Source of the DNA: Cryptosporangium aurantiacum
GTDB lineage: Bacteria; Actinomycetota; Actinomycetes; Mycobacteriales; Cryptosporangiaceae
Assembly: GCF_900143005.1 (NCBI RefSeq)
Contig: NZ_FRCS01000014.1
Location: forward strand, 124,001-188,000
Length of the DNA: 64,000 bases
Direction: 5' to 3'
In this document: positions 11,201 to 23,200 of the stretch, piece after piece
How the letters are laid out: each line of letters starts with the position of its first letter
Numbering within the stretch: position 1 is the first letter of the stretch
Notes under the pieces: generated by a model
Told to the model about the DNA's origin: nothing
The model's database searches: none
The model's input: the letters and a program-made list of their open reading frames with translations, nothing else
Translations under genes and position numbers: made by a program

Positions 11201-14200
11201 TGCCGGTGGAGCCGGACGTGTAGATCACGTACGCGGTGTTGTCGGCGTGCAGCGGCGCGCGCCGGTCGACGTCGGTGACCGGCCCGGCGGGGTACTCGCG
11301 CAGCGCCGGGTCATCGACCGCGACCAGCGGCACCGCGGATTCCGGGTAGGCGAGCGTGGCCGCCTCCCCGGCCTCCGGGCCGGCGAGCGCGGTCGGCACC
11401 GCAGACTCCAGGCCGGCGAGCGTGGCCGGCGCTCCCGGCAACTGCAGGCCGGCGAGCGTGGCCGGTTCGCCGATCAGGGCGGCCGGGGCGGCGTCGGCCA
11501 GGATGTACCGCAGGCGGCCGGCCGGCGCGGTGATGTCGATGGGCAGGTACGCGGCGCCCGCCTTGAGCACCGCGAGCAGCGCGACGACGAGATCGGCGGA
11601 GCGGGGCAGGGCGATCGCGACCCGGTCCTCCGGGCCCACTCCCCGCGCGATCAGGAGCCGGGCGAGCCGGTTCGATCGCGCATCCAGCTCCCCGTACGTC
11701 AACGCGGTGTCCCGGTAGCTCACCGCAACCGCGTCGGCCGCCGTCGGCGCGCTCGCAAACGCGTCCACCAGCGTCGCGATCAGCCCGAGACCGGCCACGG
11801 ACGCTGCGGCGTCCGGCCGCGCCCCGGTCTCGATCTGGCCGCGATCGGTCGCGCTGGCACCGGGCGTGGGTCGCGGTTCGTCGGCGAGCAGCAGGTCGAG
11901 GCGCGCGACCGGGGTGTCGAGGCCCGCGACGAGTTGATCGAGCACGTGCTCGACCCGGGCCAGCAGACGCTCGGCGTCGCCCGCACCGACCAGGCCGACG
12001 TCGTACTTGAGCTCGAGCGTCAGGCCCTCGCCGGGGAACGCGACCAGCGCCAGCGGGTAGTGCGGCGAGTCGGTGCCGGTGAACCCCTCGACGGTCAGCT
12101 CGTCCGGCCGGTCGGAGCCCCGGACCGCCGGGAAGTTCTCAACCACGACCATCGTGTCGAAGAACTCCCGGACGCCGACCGCGCGGGCCAGCTCCGCCAA
12201 CCCGACCTGCTGCACGTCGAGGACGTCGGTCTGCTGGTCGTGCAGGCGGGTGAGGACGGTGCCGAGCGTCTCGGCGGGCGTCCAGTGCATCGGCACCGGG
12301 ATCGTGTTGATCAGCAGCCCGACGATGTTCTCGACGCCCGGCAGCTCGCCGCCGCGTCCGGACACCGTGGAGCCGAACACCACCCGGTCGCGGTCGAGCA
12401 GTCCGCCGAGGACCAGCCCCCAGGCACCGTGCAGGAACGTGCTCACGGTGACGCCGTGCGCGCGGGCAGCGGCGGTCAGCGCGTCAGCGCGCTCCATGGT
12501 GAGCGTTCGGAACGCGCTGTCGTGCCGGTCCGGGACGTAGCTCGCGTCGACCGGCACGAGCGTGGTCGGCTCGACGCCGGTCAGCGCGCGCACCCAGGTT
12601 TCCCGCGCGGCGTCGCGGTCGCGCCCCACGACCGCGGCGACGTGATCGGCGAACGTCACCGGCGGCTCGGCCAGCGCGTACCCGGCACCAGACCGGCCGC
12701 GCTCGTACGACTCGACGACGTCGCTGAACACCAGCGGGTAGGACCAGCCGTCGGCGAGCAGGTGGTGCATGGTCTCGACCAGCCGGTGCTCGTTCTCCGA
12801 GAGTGACACCAGCGCGTACCGCAGCAGCGGCGGCTCGGCCAGGTCGAACGGTGCGGCGAGCTGCTCAGCACAGATGCGCTCCAGCTCGACCGAGCGCGCC
12901 GCCGTCCCGGCCTCGGCGCCCGCCAACCCGGCGTCGCTGCCGGCGGTCCCAGGGTCGCCGCCGACGGTCCCGGTCTCGCCGCCGGGAGCGCCGGTCGGAT
13001 CGGCGCCGGCCGGATCGGGCCTGGAGAGATCGAACTCGGCCCAGGGAACGTCGACATGGTCGGCGATCACCTGGACGACTCGGCCGTCGATCAGCGGGCG
13101 GTAGCTCGCCCGCAGCGCGTCGTGCCGTGCCACGGTCGCCTCGACCGCCCGCCGCAGCGCGGCTGGATCGACCCGGCCGGTGAGCCGCGCGACCTGCTGG
13201 ACGACGTAACTGTCCCGTCCCGCGTCGGCGATGCTCGACTGGAAGTACATGCCTTCCTGCAACGGCAGCAGCGGAAGGACGTCTCGCAGCCCGGACGGGT
13301 GCGCTTCCAAAGCGTCCACATCGGCCTGGAGGAGCGAAACCAGCGGGAAGTCCGACGGGGTGGCGCCGGCCAGGTCGGCGCAGCGCGCCAGCGCGCGCAG
13401 CGCGTCCGACCACCGGTCGGCGAGCGCGCTGACCTCGTCCGCGCGCAAGATACCGGTCGGGTAGGCCAGCGTGGCGGTGAACGTCGGGCCGTCCGGGCCG
13501 TCCTGGGCGAGTGCGTTGACCTCCAGGGTCATCGCGGGGTTGCTCGGGTCGACGCCCTCGCGGAGCGCTTCGACGCCTGCCCAGTCCTCGTCCGGGTCGG
13601 CGCCGAAGCGGCCGAGGTAGTTGAACAGGATCTGCGGTCGGGTGTCCCAGCCGTCGCCGCCCCGCAGGTAGCGCAGGACGCCGTAGCTCAGGCCCTTGGA
13701 CGGGATCGTGCGGAGCTGCTCCTTGACCGCCTTGACCGCCGCCACCAGCGCCGGGCCCCCGCTGACGACGTCGTCCCAGCGCAGCGTGCCCGGGTCGAGC
13801 CGGACCGGGTGGATCGCGGTGAACCAGCCGACGGTCTGGGAGAGGTCGGGCGCGGTGTCAAAGAGTTCGCCCTCGCGGCCGTGGCCCTCCAGGCTGAGCA
13901 GCGTCGGGCTCGTCTCGTGACCCCAACTGTTCTCGGGCGCACGGCCGCGCCGCCACTCGGCGAGCGCGAGCGCGAACCCGGCGAGCAGGACGTCGTTGAC
14001 TCGCCCGCGGATCGCTGCCGGGACGCGTCCGAGCAGGTCGCCGGTGACGTCGGGCGGCAGTTCGAAGCTCACCGACGCCACGGTCGCGCCGGTGTCGACG
14101 GTCGGGTCGGCCGCGCGGCTGCCGAGCAGCGGGTCGGGCGTGGCGAGCACGTCCCGCCAGTACGCGCGGTCGGGCTCGACGTCCGCGCCGCGGACCAGGT

Positions 14201-17200
14201 CCGCCCAGGTGCGGAAGCTCGTCGGGACGGGGTCCAGGTGCACGGCGTCGCCGGCCTGCAGGTGCTTCCAGCCGGTGGCGAGGTCGGCGGTGAGGATCCG
14301 CCACGAGACGCCGTCGATGACGAGGTGGTGGACGACGAGCAGCAGCCGCCGGGTGGCGGGATCCCACACGGCGCGGAGCATCACGCCGGCCGCGGGGTCG
14401 AGCTGCGCCGCCGTCGCCTCCGGGTCGAGCGTGCCGCTCGCGACGAGCAGCGACGCCGCATCCACCGCGCCGACCGGCGGCACCTCCAGCGCCCAGCCGG
14501 GCGCGTCAGCGCCGGAGCCCCCGGCCGCGGCCGCCGCGGACTCAGCCCCCGCAGGCACGGGCGTGGCGGGCGCGGGCCCGGCGGGCGCGGCAGGGCCGGC
14601 CTCCGCGGCGGGCGCGGGCGCGGGCTCGGCGGGGTGGGTCAGGCGGGCTCGGAGGAGGTCGTGGCGGTCTACCAGCGCCTGGAGGAGCTGTTCGAGCTGA
14701 TCGCGCTGCAAAGTCACCGGGGTGCGCACCACGAGCGACTGGTAGAAGCCGCTCAGCGGTGTCTCGGCCTGCTCGGTCTCGGCCAGCATCGGCGTCAGCG
14801 CGACCGTCCCGACGCCACTGTCGACGGTGGCCGGCGCCGCCGTCACCGGCCCGGTGGGGAGTGCCGCCGCCAGCGCCTGCACGGTCCGGCGGCGGAAGAT
14901 GTCGCGCGGGGTGAGCGACAGCCCGGCCGCGCGCGCCTTACCGGACACCGCGATCGACGAGATGCTGTCCCCACCAAGCGCGAAGAAGTCATCGTCGATG
15001 CCGACCTCGGGCAGCCCCAGCACGTCGGCGTAGATGTCGCAGAGCACGGTCTCGGCGGCGTCCCGCGGTGCCCTGGTGCGGCCACCACCGGGCGGCGTGG
15101 GCACCGGCAGCGCCTTGACGTCGAGCTTGCCGTTGACGGTCAGCGGCAACTCGTCGACCACGCCGTACCGGGTCGGCACCAGATAGTCGGGCAGCCGCCC
15201 GGAGAGGGTGGCCCGAACCTTCAGCGGCAGGTCCGCGCCGTCACCCGCCGGCACCAGATACGCGGCGAGCAGCTTCGTGTTCGTCGCCGGGTCGGTCCAG
15301 GCCACGGCCGCGGCCTGGCGCACCTCCGGCAGCGCGGACAGCGCGGCCTCGACCTCGCCCAGCTCGATCCGGTACCCCCGGATCTTCACCTGGTCGTCGC
15401 TGCGGCCGAGGAAATCGAGGTTGCCATCGGGCCGCTGCCGCACCAGGTCACCGGTCCGGTACATACGCCCGCCCGGGATGTGCGGGTCGGCGACGAAGCG
15501 GCTCGCGGTCAGCCCGGACGCGTTGAGGTAACCGCGCGCCAGACCGGCCCCGGCGATGTACAGCTCACCGACGACGCCCGGCCGCACCGGCCGGAGCCAC
15601 CCGTCCAGCACGTAGCCGCGGGTGTTCCAGATCGGGGTGCCGACGGTCGGCGTCGCCGAGTCGGCGGTGCCACCGCCGAGCGTGTTGATCGTGTACTCGG
15701 TCGGGCCGTACAGGTTGTAACCGGCGGGGCCGTCCGGCGCGGACAGCTGCTCCCACACGGTGTCGCTGACCGCCTCGCCACCGAGCAGCACCAGGCACGG
15801 GGGGTAGCCGGCCGGATCGAGCAACCCGGCGTCGAACAGGTGGTGGGCGTAGGTCGGCGTCACGTTGATGACGTCGATCCGGTTCGCCTGGCAGTACGCG
15901 ACCAGCGCGACGGCGTCCCGGCGCAGCTCCTCGTCGCAGACGTGGACCTCGTGGCCCTCGACCAGCCAGAGCAACTCCTCCCACGACATGTCGAACGAGA
16001 AGCTCACAGTGTGGGCGATCCGCAGGCGACGGCCGCCGGCCCTGGCCACGGTCGGGTCGAAGATCTCCGCGCGGTGGTTGAGCTGCATGTTCGTCAGCCC
16101 GCGGTACGGCGTGACGACGCCCTTCGGCTTACCGGTGGAGCCCGACGTGTAGATCACGTACGCGGGGTGGTCGAGCGTGAACCCCTCCGCGGCGGGCAGC
16201 GGGCCCGCGGGTTGGGCGGCGCGGGCAGCCTCCACCGCCGGAGTACCCAGGACGAGCACCTGGCCACCGAACGTGTGCTGAGCGTCGGCGAGGGCAAGAT
16301 GGGCGTTCGTCGTCAGCAGCAGCGCCGGGCGGGCGTCGTCGATGATGTCGGTGAGTCGCTCGGTCGGGTGGTCGAGCTCCAGCGGCAGGTAGGCCGCGCC
16401 GGACCGCAGCACCGCGAACAACGCAACGACCATATCGACGCTACGCGGAAGCGCGAGCGCGACGATCCGCTCCGGCCCGGCGCCGTTCGCGCGCAGTAGA
16501 CGGGCGAGCTTGCTGACCCGGGCGTCCAGTTCCGCGTAGGTGACCGTGCCTTCCTTTGCCACCAGCGCGGTCTCGGTCGGGATCCGGGCGGCGCGCTCGG
16601 CGAGGAGGTCCGCGATCGTCGCGTCGCCGATGTCGTGCGCGCCTGACGCCCAGTCCGCGGCCAGCGCGGCGCGGTCGGCGTCGAGCAGCAGGTCGAGGCT
16701 CGCGGCCGGACGGTCGAGGCTGTCGGCCAGCGTCGTGAGCAGGCGGGTGAAGCGGTCCATCAGGGACTGCGCCTCGGCGGCCGTCACCAGGTCCGGCCGG
16801 TACTCCAGCTTCACCGCGAGCCGCTCCCCCGGGGTGAGGACCCAGGTCAGCGGGTAGTGCGTGGTGTCGTGGTAGTCGACGGCCGTGATGCCCTGGGCGG
16901 CTTCCAGGTCGCTGAACGTCTCGTCGGCGAGGAAGTTCTGCAGGACGTAGAGCGTGTCGAAGAGCTGCTCCGCACCGGTGACCCGCTGGATGTCGCCGAG
17001 GCCCAGGTAGTCGTGCGGGGTGAGGTCGACGCGGTCGTCCTGGACGCGGCGGGCGAGGTCGGCGACGGTCGCGTCGGGGCGGGCGGTGACCCGCACCGGC
17101 ACCGTGTTCAAGTACAGGCCGACGACGTTCTCGGCGCCGCGCAGGTCCGCAGGGCGCCCGGCGACGGTGGTGCCGAACACAGCGTCGGCGCTGCCGGTCT

Positions 17201-20200
17201 CGGCGCCGAGCAGCAGGCCCATCGCGGCGGTGAGCACCGAGTTCAGCGTCGCGCCTGCTGCGCGGGCCCGGTCGCCGAGCCGCGCGGTGACGTCGGCGGG
17301 CAGCGCGGCGAGGACGCGGTCGGAGAGGATCGGCTCGCGTCCGACCGCGGCCGGGACCAGCAGCGTCGGCTCCAGTCCGGACAGTGCGGTCGACCAAGCG
17401 CGGCGGGAGGCGTCGGCGTCCTGACGGGCGATCCAGTGCAGGTAGTCGGGGAACCCGGCGCCCTCGTCCGGCACCGCGCCCCGGCTGCCGCGCGAGTCGT
17501 ACAGCGCGAACAGGTCGCGGAGCACCAATTCGCGGGACCAGCCGTCCCAGAGCAGGAAGTGCGGGGTGAGCAGCAGCAGGTCGTGGTTGCTCGGGCCGTG
17601 CACGACCGTGAGGCGGACCAGCGGTGGCCGGGTGAGGTCGAACGGGCGGTCGCGGTCCTCGGCGATCGCGGCGCTCAGGGTTTCCTCGTCCGGTGCCTCG
17701 ATCTCGGTGACCCTCGCGTCGAGGTCGGCCGCGATGTACTGGACGGGAGTGGACAGACCGGTGGCGGTGAACCCGGCGCGCAGCGTCGGGTGGCGGCGCA
17801 GCAGCGCGCGGAACGCGAGCGTGAGCGCGTCGACGTCGAGGCGGCGGTCGAGGTGGAAGACGTTCTGCGCGACGTAGGTGCCGGTGGTGCCCTCGTAGGA
17901 CGCCTGGAAGTAGACGCCCCGCTGGAGGGGCGAGAGGCCCCAGAGGTCGGCGACCGGCACGGGAGCGGCCGCGACGACGGCGTCGATCTCGTCCTGCGTG
18001 AGCTTCACCGTGGAGAGCCGCTCCGGCGTGAGCCGCACCTGCGCTGCCGACCGGCCCGCGCCCGGCCGCCCGGCGCCCGACTGCCCGGCAGGCGTTGCCT
18101 CGCCGGCGGGCGTGGCCGCCGCGCGCGGGGCGCCATCGGCGGCCGAGGCACCGCCAGCAGGCGGGGGGCCGCCGGTGGGCCGGCCTTGGGCCGCGGCGGG
18201 TGCTCCGCCGTGGGCGGGGTGCTGGGTGCTCTGCTCGGCGTGGAGAGCGGCTTCGGCGAACTCGGCCAGGGCGGCCTGCCATTCGACGGCGAGCCGCGCG
18301 CCGGCGGGCTCGTCCGGCGCATCAGCGGTGTGGCGCAGCGTCAGCTCGACCACCGGGCCGTCGGCGGTCCGGCCAGCGGCGAGATCGCACTCGACGAGGT
18401 ACCAGTCGCCGAGGAACGGATCGCCGGACGGCGGCAGCACCTGGCGCTCCCACACCGAGCGCTCCCACTCCGACGCCTGCCCGAAGCCGGCCAGCCGCAG
18501 CAGCACCTGCGGCGCGGACGCCGCCGCGAGCGCACGACCGGCGCGCGGGTGCAGGTAACGCAGCCCGCCGAAGCCCACGCCGGAGTCGGGCAGCGCGGCG
18601 AGGGTGTCCGCGGTGTCGGCGAGCAGGGTGTCCCGCGGCTCGGGCGCCGGTCCGAACCGGACCGGGACGGTCAGCGCGAGCTGCCCCACCGTGCGCGAGA
18701 GGTCACTTCCGGCGTCGACGCCGACCCGGTCGCGGGCCGTGCGCTCGACGTCCACCAGCAGGTCGGTGACGGCAGGCAGCACGTCCTCGGCCCGTAGCCG
18801 GTCGACCGCGCGGCGCAGCGCCGCGAGCGCGTAGCGTTCGGCCGTGGCCCCCGGCGCTGCGGCGAGCCACGCGGCGACCGTGCCGCCGATGCTCGCGCGG
18901 TGGGTGGTGGTGGCGCCCTCGCCGATCGCTCCGGGCACGAGGTCGGCGCCCGGGCGCAGCACGGACTTCCAGGTGTCGAACTCGGCGATCCGCTCCGGGC
19001 GCCCGGCGTCCTCGACGACCTGCCGCGCGTGCCGCCGCAGCGACGTGGGCACCGGTCGCAGCTGGGGGCGGCGTCCGTCCGCTGTCGCGGCGTAGGCGGC
19101 CGCGAGGTCGGCGTGAATGATCGGCCAGGAGGCGTCGTCGAGCAGCAGCGGGTGCGCGACGAACAGCAGGCTGCCGTCGCGGTCGGCACCGGCGTCGAAC
19201 CAGACCACGGCCAGCGGTGCGTCCTCGGTGACGGCAATCGATGCGGACACGGCCACCGGGTCGATCCCGGCCGCGGCCGACTCGGTGCCGACGGCCCGGT
19301 CGAGCGCGGTCGGGCCGGACGCGACGGCAGCCGAGGCCGACGCAGCGGCCGGGACGGATGGGGCGCCAGCAGGGGCGGACGCGCCGGCGTCCAGGGCGGA
19401 CGCGCCGGCTGGGTCTGGCAGCTCGATGCGGCGGAGCACGTCGGCGGCGGAGCGGGTCCCCGGCGGCGGGACCTCCAGCGTGAGGAACACGCCGGACTGC
19501 CGCTCGGGGCGGAGCCGCAGGCCGTCGTGGTGGTCGAGCACGACCTGAAGGGCGCGCTCCAGCACCGGGAGCGAGAGCCCGGCCGGGGTCGTGACCAGGC
19601 TGGTCACCCGGTAGTCGCCCAGGTCATCCAGCTCCGACCAGCGCTCCGGCGTCGGCAGCAGCGGCACCGTGCCGAGCGCTTCGGGGTCCGTGGTGACGGT
19701 CTCCCCGAGGTGCGCGTCGAGTGCGGCGGCGGTGCGGGCGCGGAAAACGTCCTGGGTGGACAGCGGGAGACCTTCCTTGGCGAGGCGATGGACGAGCCGG
19801 ATCGCGGTGATGCTGTCGCCGCCGAGCACGAAGAAGTCGTCGCGGGCGCCGACGCGAGGACGCCCGAGGACAGCGGCGATGTGCGTAGCGATCTGCTCTG
19901 CGCGCGGGCTCGCCGGCTCCTCGGCCGTGAGCACGGACGCGGGGTCGGGCAGGGCGGACCGGTCGCGCTTGCCGTTCGGCAGCAGCGGGATCGCGTCGAT
20001 CAGCGTGACGGTCGCGGGCACGAGGTGCGCGGGCAGCTCCGCCCGCAGCGCCGCCAGCACCACCTCCGGCGACAGTGCCGCCAACTCAGTGGGGACCACG
20101 TAGGCGTGGAGGGAGCGCGCGCCGCCGGTAGCGGCGCGGACGGCGGCGACCGCGTCGGCGACGCCGGGGACCCGGCGGAGGGCAGACTCCACCTCCGGCA

Positions 20201-23200
20201 GCTCCACCCGATGCCCGTTCACCTTGACCTGGTCGTCGACCCGGCCGAGGAACTCGATCCGGCCGTCCGGAGTCCAGCGCCCACGGTCGCCGGTGCGGTA
20301 CAGCCGGTCCCCCGGCGCGCCGAACGGGTCGGCGACGAACCGGGCCGCGGTCTCCGGACCCTGCCCGAGGTAGCCGAGCGCCAACTGCACCCCGCCGACG
20401 TAAATCTCGCCTCCGGTGCCCGGCGGCACCAGGCCCAGGCCAGCGTCCAGCACGTAGACTGACGCACCCGGCACCGGGGCGCCGAGCGTCACCGGCTCGT
20501 CCGGGCGCACCGGTCCGGCCAGAACGTCACCAGCCACCTCGGACGATCCGTACGAGTTGACGATCTCCGCACCGGGGCTCGCCGCGGCGAGCGCCCGCAC
20601 GGTGTCGCCGCGCAGCGGCTCGCCGGACACGATCCAGCGGCGAACGGCCCCCAGGCGCTCGGACGCGGTCTCGGCCAGCGCCGCCGCGAGGCTCGGCACC
20701 GCGAGCAGCTGGGTGGCGCCGGAATCGTGCACCAACCGGGTGAGCACCGCGCCGTCGGCGCCGGTCACCGCGTCGGCCAGCACCATCGTGGCACCCGCGA
20801 CCAGCCCGCCGAGCAGCTCGGTCGTGCCGTCGACGAAACTCAGCGAACTGCGTGCGACCCGGATGTCGTCGCCGGGCGGGGTCCAGGACCGGCGGGCCCA
20901 GGCCAGCCGGTTGGCCAGCCCGGCGTGGGTGCCGACGACAGCCTTCGGGCGCCCGGTGGAGCCGGACGTGAAGATCACGGTGGCCGGGTCCAGCGGCGCG
21001 ACTCGCACGACGTCCGACGGCTCGGCGTTGCAGTTCGCGATGCGCAGCATCGGGGCGTCGACCTCGGCCGACCCGTCGGTCAGCACCAGCGTGGGCTGCG
21101 CGACCTCGAGCATCAGCCGAATCCGGGCCGCCGGGTACGCCGGGTCGACCGGCAGGTAGGCCCCGCCCGCCCGGAGCACACCGAGAACCGCGACCGGCAG
21201 CTCCACCGTCCGCCGAGCCACCACCGCAACCACGTCGCCGCGGTGCACGCCCGCCGCGCTCAGCGTCGCGGCCACCGAGGCGCTGCGCCGGTCCAGTTCG
21301 GCATAGCTGAGCCGGGTGTCCCCGGCGACCACCGCGGTGTGGTCCGGGTGGGCGGTCACCGCGGCGGCGAACATCGCGAGCACGGTGTCCACCGGGCCCG
21401 CGTCCGCGCCGACGCCCGCTCCGAGCAGGTGGTCGCGCTCGTCGGCGTCGAGCAAGGGGAGCCGGGCGGCGCGCTGGTCCGGGGTGTCGACCAGCGCGCC
21501 GAGCACGGCGGCGTACCGCTGGAGCAGCGCACGCGCACCGGCGGCGTCCAGCAGTCGCCGGTCGTGGGTGATCGCGAGGCGAACGACCTCGCCCGGGCGC
21601 GCCATCAGCGTCACCGGGTAGTGCGGCGCCTCGACGACGTCCAGCCCGGCGACGCGCAGCGCTGCACCCTCGGGCGAACCGGGGAACGGGTAGTTCTCGA
21701 TCACCAGCAGCGTGTCGAACAGCTCGGGCAGCCCGACCCGCCGCTGGACGGCGGCGAGCGCCGCGTGCTCGTGCTCCACGAGGCCGCGCTGGGCGTCGGC
21801 GTAGCGGCGGACGACGTCCGCAAGCGTGTCGTCGGCGCCCCAGCGGACGCGGGCCGGAACCGTGTTGATCAACAGCCCGACCATCGTGTCGAGGCCCGGC
21901 AGGTCGCCGGAGCGACCGGAGACGGTCGATCCGAACAGGACGTCCGACCGGTCGGTGGCCCGGCCGAGCAGCAGGCCCCAGGCCGCGGCGAGCAGGTTGC
22001 TGACGGTCAGGCCCTGCTCGCGGGCCCAGGTCTGCAGCCGGTCGCCGGGCAGCTCGAGGTCAACCCGCCCGAAGCCGTCGACCGGCTCGGCCGGGGCCGG
22101 GAGCACGGCGGCCAGCCGGGTCGGTTCGTCGATCCCGGTCAGCGCGTCGGCGATCGCGTCGACGTCGGCTTCGGTGGCGGCCAGCGTCCGGAGGAACTCC
22201 CGGTAGGGCGTGACGGGCGGCAGGGGTGTGCCCTCGTGCAGCGCGACCAGGTCTCCGAGGACGAGCGGCACCGACCAGCCGTCGGCCAGGACGTGGTGGA
22301 CGGTCTGCACGAGCACGTGCCGGTCGGCCGCCACCCGGACCAGCGCGTACCGCATGCCGGGCGGCCGGGCCAGGTCGAACGGCTCGGAGCGTTCGACCGC
22401 GGCGATGTCCGCGATCCGGTCCGCGACCGCGTCGCTGCCGGTCAGGTCGTGGGTTCGCCACGGCACCGGGGCGCGGTCGGCGATGACCGCGCGGACCGTA
22501 CCGTCCCCGACCGGCCGGAACGCCGCGCCGAGGTTCGGGTACCGGTCGAAGAGCGCTTCGGCGGCCCGCCGGAGGCGGTCGGCGTCCAGCGGCCCGCTGA
22601 GCTCAATGATTTGTTGGACGACGTACGGGTCGGCGTCGGGGGTGAACGTGGCGTGGAAGTACAGGCCCTCCTGCAGCGGCGCCAGCGGCAGGACGTCACG
22701 CAGGCCCGGCGTCTCGGCCGCGAGCGTGTCGACGTCGTCCTGGGAGAGCGTCACCAGCGGGAAGTCCGACGGGGTGAAGCCGGTGACGTCCGGGGCGGTG
22801 GCGATCGCGGTCAGCAGGTCGGCCCAGTAGCCGGCGAGCGTCTCCACGTCCGACTCGTCCAGGACGCCGTCGGGCCAGGTCAGCCGCGCTTCGAGCACCG
22901 GGCCGAGCGGGCCCTCGACCGCGATCGCGTTGATCTCGAGGGCGCGGGGCAGCGGCATCCGGGGGTCGCGGCGTTCGAGCACGGTGTCGTCCCCGGCGAC
23001 CAGCGACCACGGCTCGGGGGTGTCGGCGGCAAACCGGCCGAGGTAGTTGAACAGGATCTGCGGGGCGACCGTGAGGTCGGAACGCCCGTCCAGGTACCGC
23101 AGGGCGCCGTAGCTCAAGCCCCGGTGCGGCACCGCACGCAACTGCTCCTTGATGCCCTTGACGACGTCGCCGAGGTCGGTGCCCTCCGCCCGGAGTGCCA

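Noticed and set aside
13056-16499. A second long plus-strand frame (1147 codons) opposite modules 3-4
   Set aside because: Same composition artefact, with no ribosome site or recognisable fold; the minus-strand frame has clear catalytic motifs.
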